From: Legionella bononiensis
GTDB lineage: Bacteria; Pseudomonadota; Gammaproteobacteria; Legionellales; Legionellaceae
Length of the DNA stretch: 64,000 bases
Reading direction: 5' to 3'
Assembly (NCBI RefSeq): GCF_016786215.1
Contig: NZ_JADOBG010000011.1
Coordinates: 62,001 to 126,000, forward strand
Part shown: one piece after another, positions 27,715 to 37,318 of the stretch
Layout: each line of letters begins with the position of its first letter
How positions within the stretch are numbered: the first letter of the stretch is position 1
Notes under the pieces: model-generated
Told to the model about the DNA's origin: nothing
The model's input: only the letters and a program-made list of their open reading frames with translations
Database searches by the model: none
Position numbers and translations under genes: made by a program

Positions 27715-28848
27715 ATGAAAATAGCAACCTTACTTGAATCAGGTCGGGAAACCCGCGTAGCAATAACTCCTCATTCAGCAAAACAACTTATCAAATTAGG
27801 CTTTGAAGTCGCCATTGAAAAGAATGCGGGATTGTCTTCCGATTTCTCTAATGAAGAATACCAGCGTGTTGGTGTTCAACTCATTGATAATAAAAAAACA
27901 TTGCTCAAAGAGACGAATATTCTTCTGTGCATCAATGAACCCAATCCCGATGATTTGAATGGATTGGCTAGAAATGCATTGATAATAGGTCACATCGACA
28001 ATGATCCACAAAGTAAACTGATTCAATGGTGTCAAAAAGAACACATTAATCTATTTTCCATGAACTTGATCCCTCGAATCAGCCGGGCACAAAGCATGGA
28101 CAGTCTGTCATCCCAAGCAAATCTTGCAGGTTATAGAGCGGTTCTGGAAGCAGTAACTCAATTCCACCGTGCCATACCGATGATGATGACAGCTGCTGGC
28201 ATGATTCAACCCTCTAAAATATTGATACTGGGCGCAGGCGTAGCAGGATTACAAGCTATAGCTACCGCCAAACGATTGGGTGCGGTTGTTTATGCTTTCG
28301 ACGTAAGAAGAGCCGCCAAAGAACAGGTTGAAAGTTTAGGGGCTGAGTTTATAGAAGTAAGCCAGGAACTGGATGGCGAAACCAAAGGTGGGTATGCCTC
28401 GGAAACCAGCGATGAATATAAAAAATTACAGGCCGAGTTGATCGATCAGTACGCTAAAATTTCCGACATTGTCATCTCTACTGCATTAATACCAGGACGT
28501 AAAGCTCCTGTTTTGCTCTATAAAACAACCGTTGAACAGATGAAACCGGGGTCTATCATAGTAGATCTGGCTACCTCGCGTGGTGGAAACTGTGAAGTGA
28601 GTGTACCCGATGAGATTATAAAACACGGAACAATCACTGTAATCGGAATAAGTAATATGGCAGGTCTCGTACCAGCAACAGCCAGTGATCTCTACGCTAA
28701 TAATCTGGTGCATTTAATTAATTTATTGGCTGCAGCGCCTCCTGAAATTAAATTTAACCCTGAAGATGAGATTATTCAGCAAGCAGTTCTTTGTTGTGAC
28801 GGAACATACTTACCTTTTCAGGCAGCCAAGGAGCAACAAAATGCATGA
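27715..28848 (+). CDS. pntAA: NAD(P) transhydrogenase subunit alpha part 1
   Basis: NAD(H)-binding peripheral subunit (dI) of the proton-translocating transhydrogenase that makes NADPH from NADH. Domain motifs include [12 protein letters not shown], the [20 protein letters not shown] segment with the dI signature, and the Rossmann [19 protein letters not shown]. The protein of 377 residues ends where the soluble part ends; the alpha subunit is split, as in Rhodospirillum rubrum and unlike the fused E. coli PntA. AAAGGA precedes the ATG. It overlaps pntAB by 8 bases. Confidence 0.95.
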   Translation: MKIATLLESGRETRVAITPHSAKQLIKLGFEVAIEKNAGLSSDFSNEEYQRVGVQLIDNKKTLLKETNILLCINEPNPDDLNGLARNALIIGHIDNDPQSKLIQWCQKEHINLFSMNLIPRISRAQSMDSLSSQANLAGYRAVLEAVTQFHRAIPMMMTAAGMIQPSKILILGAGVAGLQAIATAKRLGAVVYAFDVRRAAKEQVESLGAEFIEVSQELDGETKGGYASETSDEYKKLQAELIDQYAKISDIVISTALIPGRKAPVLLYKTTVEQMKPGSIIVDLATSRGGNCEVSVPDEIIKHGTITVIGISNMAGLVPATASDLYANNLVHLINLLAAAPPEIKFNPEDEIIQQAVLCCDGTYLPFQAAKEQQNA

Positions 28849-29137
28849 AGTTCACTCTATAGGTAATCCTTATATAACTATTCTGACCATTTTTGTCCTG
28901 GCCTGTTTTGTAGGCTATTACGTCGTATGGAAAGTCACACCGGCACTTCATACCCCCTTAATGTCTGTTACCAATGCGATTTCAAGCATCATCGTTTTAG
29001 GCGCGTTAATCGCAGCGGGAAGCGAAATGGTTGGAGCCATCACCTGGTTAGGGGGCTTGGCAATATTCATTACTTCTATAAATATATTTGGTGGATTTGT
29101 TGTAACTCAACGCATGCTTCGCATGTATAAAAAATAA
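28841..29137 (+). CDS. pntAB: NAD(P) transhydrogenase subunit alpha part 2 (membrane)
   Basis: Small membrane subunit of 98 residues with three hydrophobic helices ([52 protein letters not shown]). The [12 protein letters not shown] end is characteristic of the dII part of the alpha subunit. A longer frame from 28766 exists, but it would overlap pntAA far more; the ATG at 28841 overlaps it by 8 bases only, as expected for translational coupling. ACCAATGCGATTTC encodes the conserved TNAISS. Confidence 0.93.
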   Translation: MHEVHSIGNPYITILTIFVLACFVGYYVVWKVTPALHTPLMSVTNAISSIIVLGALIAAGSEMVGAITWLGGLAIFITSINIFGGFVVTQRMLRMYKK

Positions 29138-29160
29138 TGACTTAAAGGATGGAATCAGTA

Positions 29161-30558
29161 ATGAATTCAATTGTTCCCCTATTCTATTTATTAGCCGCTG
29201 TCTGTTTTATTCTTGCTTTAAAGGGTTTGGCCAGTCCAGCCACGTCCAGAAGAGGAAATCTCCTGGGAATTTTAGGTATGACACTTGCAGTCGGCTCTAC
29301 GTTGATGATGCCCACCATTTTCCATCACTACATTCTGATTGGTTTAATCGTAGCCGGTGGAATCATTGGTACCTTCATCGCACTAAAAATTAATATGACT
29401 GCCATACCGCAACTTGTAGCAGCATTCCACTCATTGGTAGGTATGGCTGCTGTTCTGGTAGCGTTCTGTGCCTTTTTATCTCCTGAATCATTTCATATTG
29501 GCAGCACTGGCGACATAGAAAAAGCCAGTCTGATTGAAATGAGTTTAGGGTTAATTATTGGTGCAATTACCTTTTCAGGCTCAGTAATTGCCTTTCTAAA
29601 ACTGCAAGGGATCATGTCCGGAGTACCGGTACGATTTATGGGACAAAGCATAGTAAACCTGGTTATCGCTTTATCAATTCTAGGATTTTTTGTTGTATTT
29701 TTACTAAATCAAAGTTTATTGCTCTTTGGTATATTAGCTGGGTTAGCATTTCTCATTGGTGTATTGCTGATCATCCCTATAGGCGGTGCTGATATGCCCG
29801 TGGTAATTTCCATGCTCAACTCCTATTCCGGGTGGGCTGCAGCAGGTATAGGATTCACCCTGAGTAATGATCTGCTGGTAATCACTGGGGCATTAGTCGG
29901 AGCCAGTGGAGCCATCCTAAGTTACATCATGTGTGTTGGAATGAATCGTTCCATTTTCAATGTGATTTTTGGAGGAATTAACTCCGCGGGAAATACCCAG
30001 CAAGCTCATGCAGGTGACGAATCCAGATCGGTGAGGCAAGCGAATGGGGAAGATGCAGCTTTTCTGTTAAGTAATGCCAGAGACGTGATTATCGTACCCG
30101 GTTATGGCATGGCTGTTGCGCATGCACAACATGCAGTTAAAGAATTGGTTGATGCCCTGGAAGCTCGCTCTATCAAAGTACGTTTTGCTATTCACCCTGT
30201 TGCAGGACGTATGCCAGGCCATATGAACGTTTTACTTGCGGAAGCCAATATTCCCTATGATCGCGTTTTTGAGCAAAGCGAAATTAACAGGGATTTTGCA
30301 TCCTGCGATGTTGCTTTTGTTATAGGGGCAAATGATATTACGAATCCGGCTGCTAAAACAGACTCCAGCTCCCCAATTTACGGCATGCCTGTATTAGAAG
30401 TTGAAAAGGCTAAAACCGTTTTATTTGTAAAACGTGGAATGTCCCCAGGGTATGCGGGGGTCGAGAACAGTTTATTTTTTCATGACAATACTTATATGTT
30501 GTTTGGAGATGCCAAAACAATGACTGAATCTATATCCAAAGCCTTAGGAGAAATATAA
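29161..30558 (+). CDS. pntB: NAD(P) transhydrogenase subunit beta
   Basis: Beta subunit with membrane part (about residues 1-265, eight to nine helices) and NADP(H)-binding dIII domain (about 290-465; VIIVPGYGMAVAHAQH, RFAIHPVAGRMPGHMNVLLAEA, FVIGANDITNPAAK). All are strong family signatures. The ATG at 29161 lies 11 bases behind AAAGGA and is preferred to the ATG at 29149, which is too close to it. It completes the pntAA-pntAB-pntB operon. Confidence 0.95.
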   Translation: MNSIVPLFYLLAAVCFILALKGLASPATSRRGNLLGILGMTLAVGSTLMMPTIFHHYILIGLIVAGGIIGTFIALKINMTAIPQLVAAFHSLVGMAAVLVAFCAFLSPESFHIGSTGDIEKASLIEMSLGLIIGAITFSGSVIAFLKLQGIMSGVPVRFMGQSIVNLVIALSILGFFVVFLLNQSLLLFGILAGLAFLIGVLLIIPIGGADMPVVISMLNSYSGWAAAGIGFTLSNDLLVITGALVGASGAILSYIMCVGMNRSIFNVIFGGINSAGNTQQAHAGDESRSVRQANGEDAAFLLSNARDVIIVPGYGMAVAHAQHAVKELVDALEARSIKVRFAIHPVAGRMPGHMNVLLAEANIPYDRVFEQSEINRDFASCDVAFVIGANDITNPAAKTDSSSPIYGMPVLEVEKAKTVLFVKRGMSPGYAGVENSLFFHDNTYMLFGDAKTMTESISKALGEI

Positions 30559-30601
30559 CCCAATAATTTTATAATTTATTCAAATACTTGGGGTGGTATC
30601 C

Positions 30602-30631
30602 CATTTGCTCTGCGCAAATGCCTTTTAATTT
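30602..30631 (+). terminator. Probable terminator of the pnt operon
   Basis: CATTTGC-TCTGC-GCAAATG is a 7 bp stem followed by CCTTTTAATTT, 43 bases after the pntB stop. Confidence 0.5.
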
Positions 30632-30689
30632 GCCAAGGAAACAAAATAATTGTATCTTAGCCTGTTAATTTTTCACACTGGAGATATCT

Positions 30690-31073
30690 ATGCTACGAAA
30701 AATCGGCTTTTCCTTACTATGCGCAGCCACAGCATTCAGTACGAATGTTCATTCAATAGTGACTAATACCCTTCAACCGAGTATGACAGTTGACTATGAA
30801 TTAGTACCAAATGAACCTCAAGTATTTATTAATTACCTGTATTGGGATATTGAAGCTAAATGTAAAATTATTACCAAAGATGAAAGCAATGTGCTGTTTG
30901 CTGAAGCATTAGCCAAGCAAGGTAAAGTAAATGATGTAACTATAACCAAGGGAAGTTCCATGCAGGTTACTGTACATCAAGGCGATACATTAAAAATAAG
31001 TGCCGAATCAGGTGCAAAAGTTAGAATTACAAATCTTGGACAGCATACCGTTAAAGCGAGCTGTACAACCTAG
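30690..31073 (+). CDS. Small exported protein of unknown function
   Basis: Not recognised. 127 residues with a signal peptide of about 22 residues (FSLLCAATAFSTNVHS). The mature part is beta-rich, has one disulfide-capable pair (AKCKII and KASCTT at the end), and contains VTVHQGDTLKISAESGAKVRIT. It looks like a small periplasmic Ig-like protein. CTGGAGATATCT supplies the ribosome site. It converges with prfC. Confidence 0.72.
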   Translation: MLRKIGFSLLCAATAFSTNVHSIVTNTLQPSMTVDYELVPNEPQVFINYLYWDIEAKCKIITKDESNVLFAEALAKQGKVNDVTITKGSSMQVTVHQGDTLKISAESGAKVRITNLGQHTVKASCTT

Positions 31074-31103
31074 TTTTAAAGAAAAAACCCATTAAGTCAA
31101 ATG

Positions 31104-31132
31104 ACCTGCATCTACCAAAGGTGGATACAGGT
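31104..31132. terminator. Hairpin between converging genes
   Basis: ACCTGCATCTACC and GGTGGATACAGGT form an imperfect 13 bp stem with loop AAA, between the exported protein gene and prfC. There is no T-run. Confidence 0.4.
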
Positions 31133-31153
31133 TATAAGCCTGTCTATCCCCAG

Positions 31154-32734
31154 TTAATGCTCTCTTGTCGCTCGGAACTTAATCTTAGGATAACGCTCTT
31201 CCGCCATTGTTAAATTCACTCGTGTAGGTGCGAGATACATTAAGGTATCACTGCCATCCAGGGCTAAATAATCATAGGCTTTATCACGGAACTCACTCAA
31301 GGCTTTGTCATCGTCAGCGTACACCCAACGAGCACAAGTCACGCTGACTGATTCATAAATGCAATCCACCTTATATTCATGCTTTAATCTGTGAGCTACT
31401 ACATCGAACTGGAGAATCCCTACAGCGCCAAGAATAAGTTGATTACTATTTAAAGGTCTGAATACCTGGGTTGCGCCCTCTTCAGATAATTCAATTAACC
31501 CTTTCAGTAAGGCTTTGCTTTTCAGAGGATCTTTTAAGCGAACCAGACGAAATAATTCGGGTGCAAAATTAGGAATCCCAGTGAACTTCAGTTGTTCGCC
31601 CTGAGTAAACGTATCACCTATACGTATGGTGCCGTGATTATGCAAACCTATAATATCCCCTGCCAAAGCAATTTCAGTATGCGATCTGTCGCCTGCCATA
31701 AAGGTTAAAGCATTGGCGATTTGCACTTCTTTACCAATACGTAAATGACTCAGCTTCATCCCTTTTTTATATGCGCCGGAACAAATGCGTACAAAAGCGA
31801 TTCTATCTCGATGTTTGGGATCCATATTGGCTTGAATTTTAAATACAAACCCGGTAAAGGCTTCTTCCTGAGGATTTACTATTCGTTCCGTCGTTGCTCT
31901 GGGTTGAGGGCCTGGAGCGTATTGAACAAAATCGTCTAACAATTCCTTAATGCCAAAATTATTAATTGCAGAACCAAAATAAACCGGGGTCATTTTACCT
32001 GCCAGGTAAGCATCCAGATTAAACTCATGTGATGCCCCTTTTACTAATTCAATCTCATCACGAAGTTCCTGTGCACTGTCACCAAGCAATTCATCCAATT
32101 GAGGGTTATCCAGTCCTTTAATTCGGACCGCTTCCTGCTTTTGAGCATTTTTACCGTGCTGATAGAGATATACTGTATCTTCATAGCGATGATAAATTCC
32201 TTTAAAACGTTTCCCCATACCTACAGGCCAGGTGATAGGAGCACACTGAATCCCTAATACCGATTCGACTTCATCAAGCAAATCAATGGGCTCACGTCCT
32301 TCACGGTCTAATTTATTAATAAAAGTCATAATGGGAGTATCACGAAGACGACATACTTCCATCAGTTTAACCGTTCTGTCCTCTACCCCTTTGGCAACGT
32401 CTATCACCATTAAAGCAGAATCTACAGCGGTCAATGTACGATAAGTATCTTCCGAAAAGTCTTCATGTCCAGGAGTATCCAGCAAGTTCATAACATGTTC
32501 ATTATGAACAAACTGCATCACAGAAGTAGTAATGGAAATACCACGCTCCTTTTCCATTTCCATCCAGTCGGAAGTTGCATGTCGGTCTGCTTTTCGTCCT
32601 TTTACTGTACCAGCCATCTGTATAGCACCCCCAAATAACAGGAGTTTTTCAGTAACGGTGGTTTTACCCGCGTCAGGGTGAGAAATAATGGCAAAGGTTC
32701 TTCTCTTATTAAAGTCTTGATAAAAATCAGACAT
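31154..32734 (-). CDS. prfC: Peptide chain release factor 3
   Basis: GTPase that recycles release factors RF1 and RF2 from the ribosome. G motifs are [20 protein letters not shown] and NKLDREGR. The RF3-typical [26 protein letters not shown] and the C-terminal [14 protein letters not shown] end ([11 protein letters not shown]) are present. 526 residues is the normal length. It is monocistronic as far as visible. Confidence 0.97.
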   Translation of the reverse strand: MSDFYQDFNKRRTFAIISHPDAGKTTVTEKLLLFGGAIQMAGTVKGRKADRHATSDWMEMEKERGISITTSVMQFVHNEHVMNLLDTPGHEDFSEDTYRTLTAVDSALMVIDVAKGVEDRTVKLMEVCRLRDTPIMTFINKLDREGREPIDLLDEVESVLGIQCAPITWPVGMGKRFKGIYHRYEDTVYLYQHGKNAQKQEAVRIKGLDNPQLDELLGDSAQELRDEIELVKGASHEFNLDAYLAGKMTPVYFGSAINNFGIKELLDDFVQYAPGPQPRATTERIVNPQEEAFTGFVFKIQANMDPKHRDRIAFVRICSGAYKKGMKLSHLRIGKEVQIANALTFMAGDRSHTEIALAGDIIGLHNHGTIRIGDTFTQGEQLKFTGIPNFAPELFRLVRLKDPLKSKALLKGLIELSEEGATQVFRPLNSNQLILGAVGILQFDVVAHRLKHEYKVDCIYESVSVTCARWVYADDDKALSEFRDKAYDYLALDGSDTLMYLAPTRVNLTMAEERYPKIKFRATREH

Positions 32735-33150
32735 AAATCTCTCTAAATAAATAATTTAATAATGAGGTGAATTCTAAGGGAAATGCATCAAACTAACAAT
32801 TTTTTCGTCGATTTATACCCAAATTGTGACATAAATCATGAAAATCATCTTGAATTCAAACCTGGACTAGCTGTAGCGAATTAAATTCAATCATGTATAC
32901 TCGAAACAGGGCCTTTCAATAATACGACCAAAATTGATTAATTTAGGACTTACAAATACCCCCGAGGCCGAGGCAAAAAAGATTTTTTAATGAGGGAGTT
33001 TAGATAGACTAAATGACTGAATTAAAAATTCCTTTTAACGAAGAGATTGGGTGTTATTAGTTAGTCCTGAGAATTTTATCGAATTTGTTCCGTGTTCAAT
33101 AGGTACCTTAAATTAAAGGATTTAATTTAAAAAAAAATAAGGAGTTTGCC
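32735..33150. other. Intergenic region between prfC and an exported protein gene
   Basis: About 416 bases, AT-rich. A GGACTTAC motif at 32945-32952 recurs just after dapE (17653-17660), and TTAGTCCTGA at 33061-33070 is its rough inverse, so 32940-33070 may be a degenerate repeat element. A strong AAGGAG site stands before the ATG at 33151. No gene is seen. Confidence 0.35.
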
Positions 33151-34017
33151 ATGAGACGTAACTACTTTATTGCTCCTCTTGTTTTAATTCCACTGTGTGC
33201 ATTCAGTCAATCAGAATTTCCGACCGATTCGATGATATTTACGCACAATCCTCTATCGAAAAACTCCATACAAAAAACATACTCCAATACTTCAGAGGGC
33301 CTGAATCAACTCCAATCATTTACCCGCAGTGCGGATTACCCAACGCAAGTTATTCGCATGTCGGGAACAATGGAAAACCAACAACTCACCTGTGATCAAG
33401 TCAATGAAGCCATTGAAAAAAAAATAGTGGATTATATTACTTCAGATAAATTTTCATATCAGACTTATTTCAGTTGCACCTTCAATCCGGACACTAATTA
33501 TGCAATTAACTTCCAGATCAACAGTTATTTCGATCCGATTAATGATGAAGCGGTTAGCTACTTAAAATCCTATCTGTCAGCGAATAATGGCTCTGAATTT
33601 CTTGGAACCCAATTAAATATAGAATCAGCCAAAGGTCTCGTGGTTGCGCTTAATTTTTCAGCAGGAATGAAGAAAAACCCCAAAAATCCTCCTTTTGTAG
33701 AATACAGACAGGATCGCAGCAACTTCTATTTCAAAAACAATTATGAAATGAATAAAAAATTGTTTACTGATATTAAACAGAATTTTTATTCCAATGATCC
33801 GGAAAAAATCCTGCCATTCCTCGAAAGATGGTTATTTCCATATGCAGGGACTATTTATAAAGCAGTATTAAGAGACTCTAACTACGCGGAACTGCAACCG
33901 GAACAAATTTTCCTCATGGAAAATGGTGAAAAGATATTTGTCTCTGGCCTAAAATACCATTTTGCTCATAATTGCACTACATATGAAAATCATCGCTGCC
34001 TGGTACAGGGAGTTTAA
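33151..34017 (+). CDS. Exported protein of unknown function
   Basis: Not recognised. 288 residues with a signal peptide ending near residue 19 (CAFSQSE). Four cysteines lie in the mature part: TCDQVNEAIEKK and FSCTFNP near residues 88 and 110, and the pair HNCTTYENHRC at the end. The middle (FYFKNNYEMNKKLFTDIKQ) is lysine/asparagine-rich. No membrane segment follows the signal. Probably periplasmic or secreted; a type II secretion substrate would be possible, but nothing in the sequence proves it. Confidence 0.72.
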   Translation: MRRNYFIAPLVLIPLCAFSQSEFPTDSMIFTHNPLSKNSIQKTYSNTSEGLNQLQSFTRSADYPTQVIRMSGTMENQQLTCDQVNEAIEKKIVDYITSDKFSYQTYFSCTFNPDTNYAINFQINSYFDPINDEAVSYLKSYLSANNGSEFLGTQLNIESAKGLVVALNFSAGMKKNPKNPPFVEYRQDRSNFYFKNNYEMNKKLFTDIKQNFYSNDPEKILPFLERWLFPYAGTIYKAVLRDSNYAELQPEQIFLMENGEKIFVSGLKYHFAHNCTTYENHRCLVQGV

Positions 34018-34077
34018 CTATTTAGATCACTGTGGCTCGCCTTATAAAGACGAGCCATTCTCCAACATAAATATGTA

Positions 34078-35139
34078 CTAGACGACTATCAACTCCAAAC
34101 CGGAATGAAACCGCTCAAAATAATTCACAACCATACTGTCTGTTACCAAATCCAGGCTGGCTGGTTTCCAGTTTGGTTTTTTATCCTTAATGATTAACAA
34201 GCAACGTACGCCTTCATAAAAATCGCTGTCACTCATAAAATGCGCGACCAAATCAAAATCCATTTTCAAACATTCAGCCAGGGATAGATCTTTTGCCTTA
34301 TGTAACTGAGCGAGAGTCACTTTAAGACTTAATGGAGATTTTTGCCCAAGAGCATTATAAACGCCTTCTGCCCATATTCCGTCACAATCACGCAGAGCTT
34401 CTCTGATCAGTTCCACTGTCGGCTGAGAAAAACATACATCGATTAAAGGCTTAATCTGACTGACCTCATTGTCCGAATCTGATTCAGTAAAGGTTTGAAT
34501 GCACTGATCAACTCGGGCATAAGCGTCTTCTGATAGATCAGTAGACATTAAGGCTTCGGTTAAAGCGTTCATTTTCATGGAAGGTACACGATATTTAATC
34601 AATCCAGCCTTTAAAGCATCCTGAGAACCTAATCGATTACCTGTTAATCCTAAATAAATCCCCAGAGATCCGGGACAACGATTTAATAAATGACTGGCAC
34701 CTATATCCGGGAAAAAACCTATCCCGGTCTCTGGCATGGCAAATACAAATTGCTCGCTGGCAACCGGATGGCTACCATGCAGGGAAATTCCTACTCCGCC
34801 TCCCATAGTGATACCATCCATTAAAGCGATATAAGGCTTACCATAATGGTGAATATAATGATTAAGCCTGTATTCATGCCAGAAGAACTGCATTTGCTCT
34901 GACTCAGTACTTCTTCCTGAATTGTAGAGCCAACGCACATCCCCCCCAGCACAAAAGGCATTACCTGGAACGGCTCGAACCACTATTGCCTTAATGGAAT
35001 TGTCTTCTTTCCAAAGCTCCAATTGTTTTTGCATGGCTAGAATCATGGGTAATGAGAGCGCATTTAATGCACTGGCTCTGTTTAAAGTAATTAACCCTAT
35101 TTGACCTTTCTGAGCAAAAAGTATCTCTTCGATCATCAT
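34078..35139 (-). CDS. 3-hydroxyisobutyryl-CoA hydrolase-like (crotonase superfamily)
   Basis: Enzyme of the ECH_2/HIBCH type that removes CoA from 3-hydroxyisobutyryl-CoA in valine breakdown. Crotonase motifs are NALSLPMI, AFCAGGDVRWLY and GITMGGGVGISLHG, the last with the oxyanion hole; MPETGIGFFPDIGASH carries the HIBCH-type acidic residues. Length of 353 residues is that of HIBCH and more than of a plain hydratase. The start codon overlaps the stop of the enoyl-CoA hydratase gene by one base (TAATG). Confidence 0.88.
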   Translation of the reverse strand: MMIEEILFAQKGQIGLITLNRASALNALSLPMILAMQKQLELWKEDNSIKAIVVRAVPGNAFCAGGDVRWLYNSGRSTESEQMQFFWHEYRLNHYIHHYGKPYIALMDGITMGGGVGISLHGSHPVASEQFVFAMPETGIGFFPDIGASHLLNRCPGSLGIYLGLTGNRLGSQDALKAGLIKYRVPSMKMNALTEALMSTDLSEDAYARVDQCIQTFTESDSDNEVSQIKPLIDVCFSQPTVELIREALRDCDGIWAEGVYNALGQKSPLSLKVTLAQLHKAKDLSLAECLKMDFDLVAHFMSDSDFYEGVRCLLIIKDKKPNWKPASLDLVTDSMVVNYFERFHSGLELIVV

Positions 35140-35915
35140 TATTCTCCCTTAAAGACGGCGGTACGCTTACCCAGAAACGCCTCTACTCCTTCTTTTTTAT
35201 CCTCAGTAGCACATACTTTGGCAAAATGAATCGCTTCCAGATGCAAGGCTTCCTGAAGGGATATATCATAACCATGGTCAATAACTTCCATCACTCCGGC
35301 AATAGCCAGAGGAGCCATACTTAAAATACCCTTTAAGATAGTTTTGCCCTGCTCTAATAAAAGCTCAGGTTCTGTGACCTCTGAGACCAAACCCCAATTT
35401 AAAGCCGTTTCAGCATTAATAAATCGCCCGGTCAGGCACAAATCCATAGCGCGTCCTTTACCGACAAGGCGGGCTAATCTCTGTGTACCGCCATATCCAG
35501 GTATAACGCCCAGTTTGACTTCTGGTTGTCCAAACATCGCTTTGGTTGAAGCAATTCTCAGCGTTGCGGAAATTGCCAGTTCACAACCGCCACCAAAAGC
35601 AAATCCATTAATCGCCGCCAGAGACGGCTTACCCATGTTTTCCAGCAAACGGAACACTTCCTGACCATGACAGGCAAACTCGTATCCGGTCTGAGCGGTA
35701 CATTCAGCGAGTCGATTGATATCAGCTCCAGCACAAAAGGCTTTACCATTGCCAGTTATTATTAATGCCTTAACTTTTGGATTTGCTTTTGCAGAGCGGA
35801 ATAATTCAGCCAGAGCATCTAAAACCTCGGTACTCAGTGCATTCAGTTTTTCTGGTCGATTTAACGTTAAAGTTAAAATTCCATTTCCATCCAACTCATG
35901 TTCAATTAAATTCAT
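35139..35915 (-). CDS. Enoyl-CoA hydratase
   Basis: Crotonase-family hydratase of 258 residues. AFCAGADINRLAE forms the first oxyanion-hole strand, FAFGGGCELAISATLRIAS holds the catalytic Glu, and FGQPEVKLGVIPGYGGTQRLARLVG has the second catalytic Glu. In this operon it probably hydrates methacrylyl-CoA. It lies 21 bases behind the acyl-CoA dehydrogenase gene and is coupled to the hydrolase gene. Confidence 0.92.
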   Translation of the reverse strand: MNLIEHELDGNGILTLTLNRPEKLNALSTEVLDALAELFRSAKANPKVKALIITGNGKAFCAGADINRLAECTAQTGYEFACHGQEVFRLLENMGKPSLAAINGFAFGGGCELAISATLRIASTKAMFGQPEVKLGVIPGYGGTQRLARLVGKGRAMDLCLTGRFINAETALNWGLVSEVTEPELLLEQGKTILKGILSMAPLAIAGVMEVIDHGYDISLQEALHLEAIHFAKVCATEDKKEGVEAFLGKRTAVFKGE

Positions 35916-35936
35916 TAATAAACTCCTGGTATATTC

Positions 35937-37091
35937 CTAATCAATAAAAAATTCTTCATCCAAACTCGCTTTTGCAACAATTTCTCTCATGATCTCGTTA
36001 GTGCCTTCAAGAATTTGGTGCACTCTTAAATCTCTGAATATTCGCTCTATTTGATAATCGCGTAAATAGCCATATCCACCATGCAATTGCATGGCCTTAT
36101 CACTTATCCGAAATGCCACGTCAGTCGCGAGTCGTTTGGCCATCGCACAATACATAGGCGCATTGACGTCATTATTATCCATAGCCGTTGCAGCTCTATA
36201 GACCATTAATCGTGCTGCTTCATAATCGGTTAGCATATCGGCAAAATAAAAGCGTAGTGCCTGCATTTTAGTTAATGATTTACCGAACTGCTTACGCTCA
36301 TGAAGATAGGCTTGAGTTAATCTCAAACAGGCAAGTGCACCGCCCAGTGAACATGATGCGATATTAACCCGTCCGCCATTTAATGCATTAAGAGCAATTT
36401 TGAACCCCATCCCTTCTTCGCCAACCCGGTTGGATACTGGGACTCGACAATTTTCAAAATAGATCATACAGGTAGGTTGACTACGCCACCCCATTTTCTT
36501 TTCCAGTTTTCCAAAAGTAAAACCAGGTGTATTCTTCTCGATTAACAGACAACTGATCCCGTGATGCGATTCATCTCCAGTGCGAACCATACATAAATAG
36601 ACATCACTGACGCTTCCGCCTGAAATAAATGCCTTGGCACCATTAAGAATATAATAATCACCGTCTCGTACAGCTCTGGTTTTTAATGAAGCCGCATCAG
36701 ATCCCGATTCCGGTTCTGTAAGACAATAACTGGATATGACTTCCATCGCAGTTAATTTAGGTCCCCAAAAGGAACGCAATTCGTCATTAGCATAACGATC
36801 AACCAATGAAGTGACCATATTATGAATTGAAAGATAAGCACTGGTAGTAATACAACCGGTAGCTAGTTGTTCAAATATCAAGGACGCATCCAAACGAGTG
36901 AGTTGCGCTCCGCCAATATCCTCTCGAGCCACCATACCAGCCATACCTAATGCTGCGGCTTCACGTAAAATATCGGTTGGAAAGTGACTGTGCTCATCCC
37001 AACTATCGGCCATGGGAGCCAATTTATTTTGGGCAAAATCTGATGCCATCTGACGAAATGCCTGATGTTCAGCGGTGAATTCAAAATTCAT
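35937..37091 (-). CDS. Acyl-CoA dehydrogenase, isobutyryl-CoA type
   Basis: FAD enzyme of 384 residues that introduces a double bond into branched or short acyl-CoA. YCLTEPESGSDAASL and FISGGSVSDVYLCMVRT are the acyl-CoA dehydrogenase signatures. The C-terminal QLHGGYGYLRDYQIERIFRDLR and ILEGTNEIMREIVA complete the FAD site. Together with a HIBCH-like hydrolase and a hydratase downstream, the substrate is most likely isobutyryl-CoA (valine path). Confidence 0.92.
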   Translation of the reverse strand: MNFEFTAEHQAFRQMASDFAQNKLAPMADSWDEHSHFPTDILREAAALGMAGMVAREDIGGAQLTRLDASLIFEQLATGCITTSAYLSIHNMVTSLVDRYANDELRSFWGPKLTAMEVISSYCLTEPESGSDAASLKTRAVRDGDYYILNGAKAFISGGSVSDVYLCMVRTGDESHHGISCLLIEKNTPGFTFGKLEKKMGWRSQPTCMIYFENCRVPVSNRVGEEGMGFKIALNALNGGRVNIASCSLGGALACLRLTQAYLHERKQFGKSLTKMQALRFYFADMLTDYEAARLMVYRAATAMDNNDVNAPMYCAMAKRLATDVAFRISDKAMQLHGGYGYLRDYQIERIFRDLRVHQILEGTNEIMREIVAKASLDEEFFID

Positions 37092-37318
37092 AGACCATCC
37101 TTAGAAAGTTTGTTTTTAACACCCTATATACCCATCGGACATAGGTATAAACCTGAAAGAGTTTAATCTACTGAATCGATTACGGCACTAAATTTTGTAA
37201 AAAATCCTGGACTTAGCACATAAATTTTCAGGTTCCAATTAAACTGCTCTGTTTACAGGTTAAAAGATGTTATTATTGCGAATTTTTAGCGCCTGTGAAA
37301 TACAACAAGAATAATCAC

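Noticed and set aside
35344..35940. Plus-strand frames within the hydratase and dehydrogenase genes
   Set aside because: Shadows of well-supported minus-strand enzymes.
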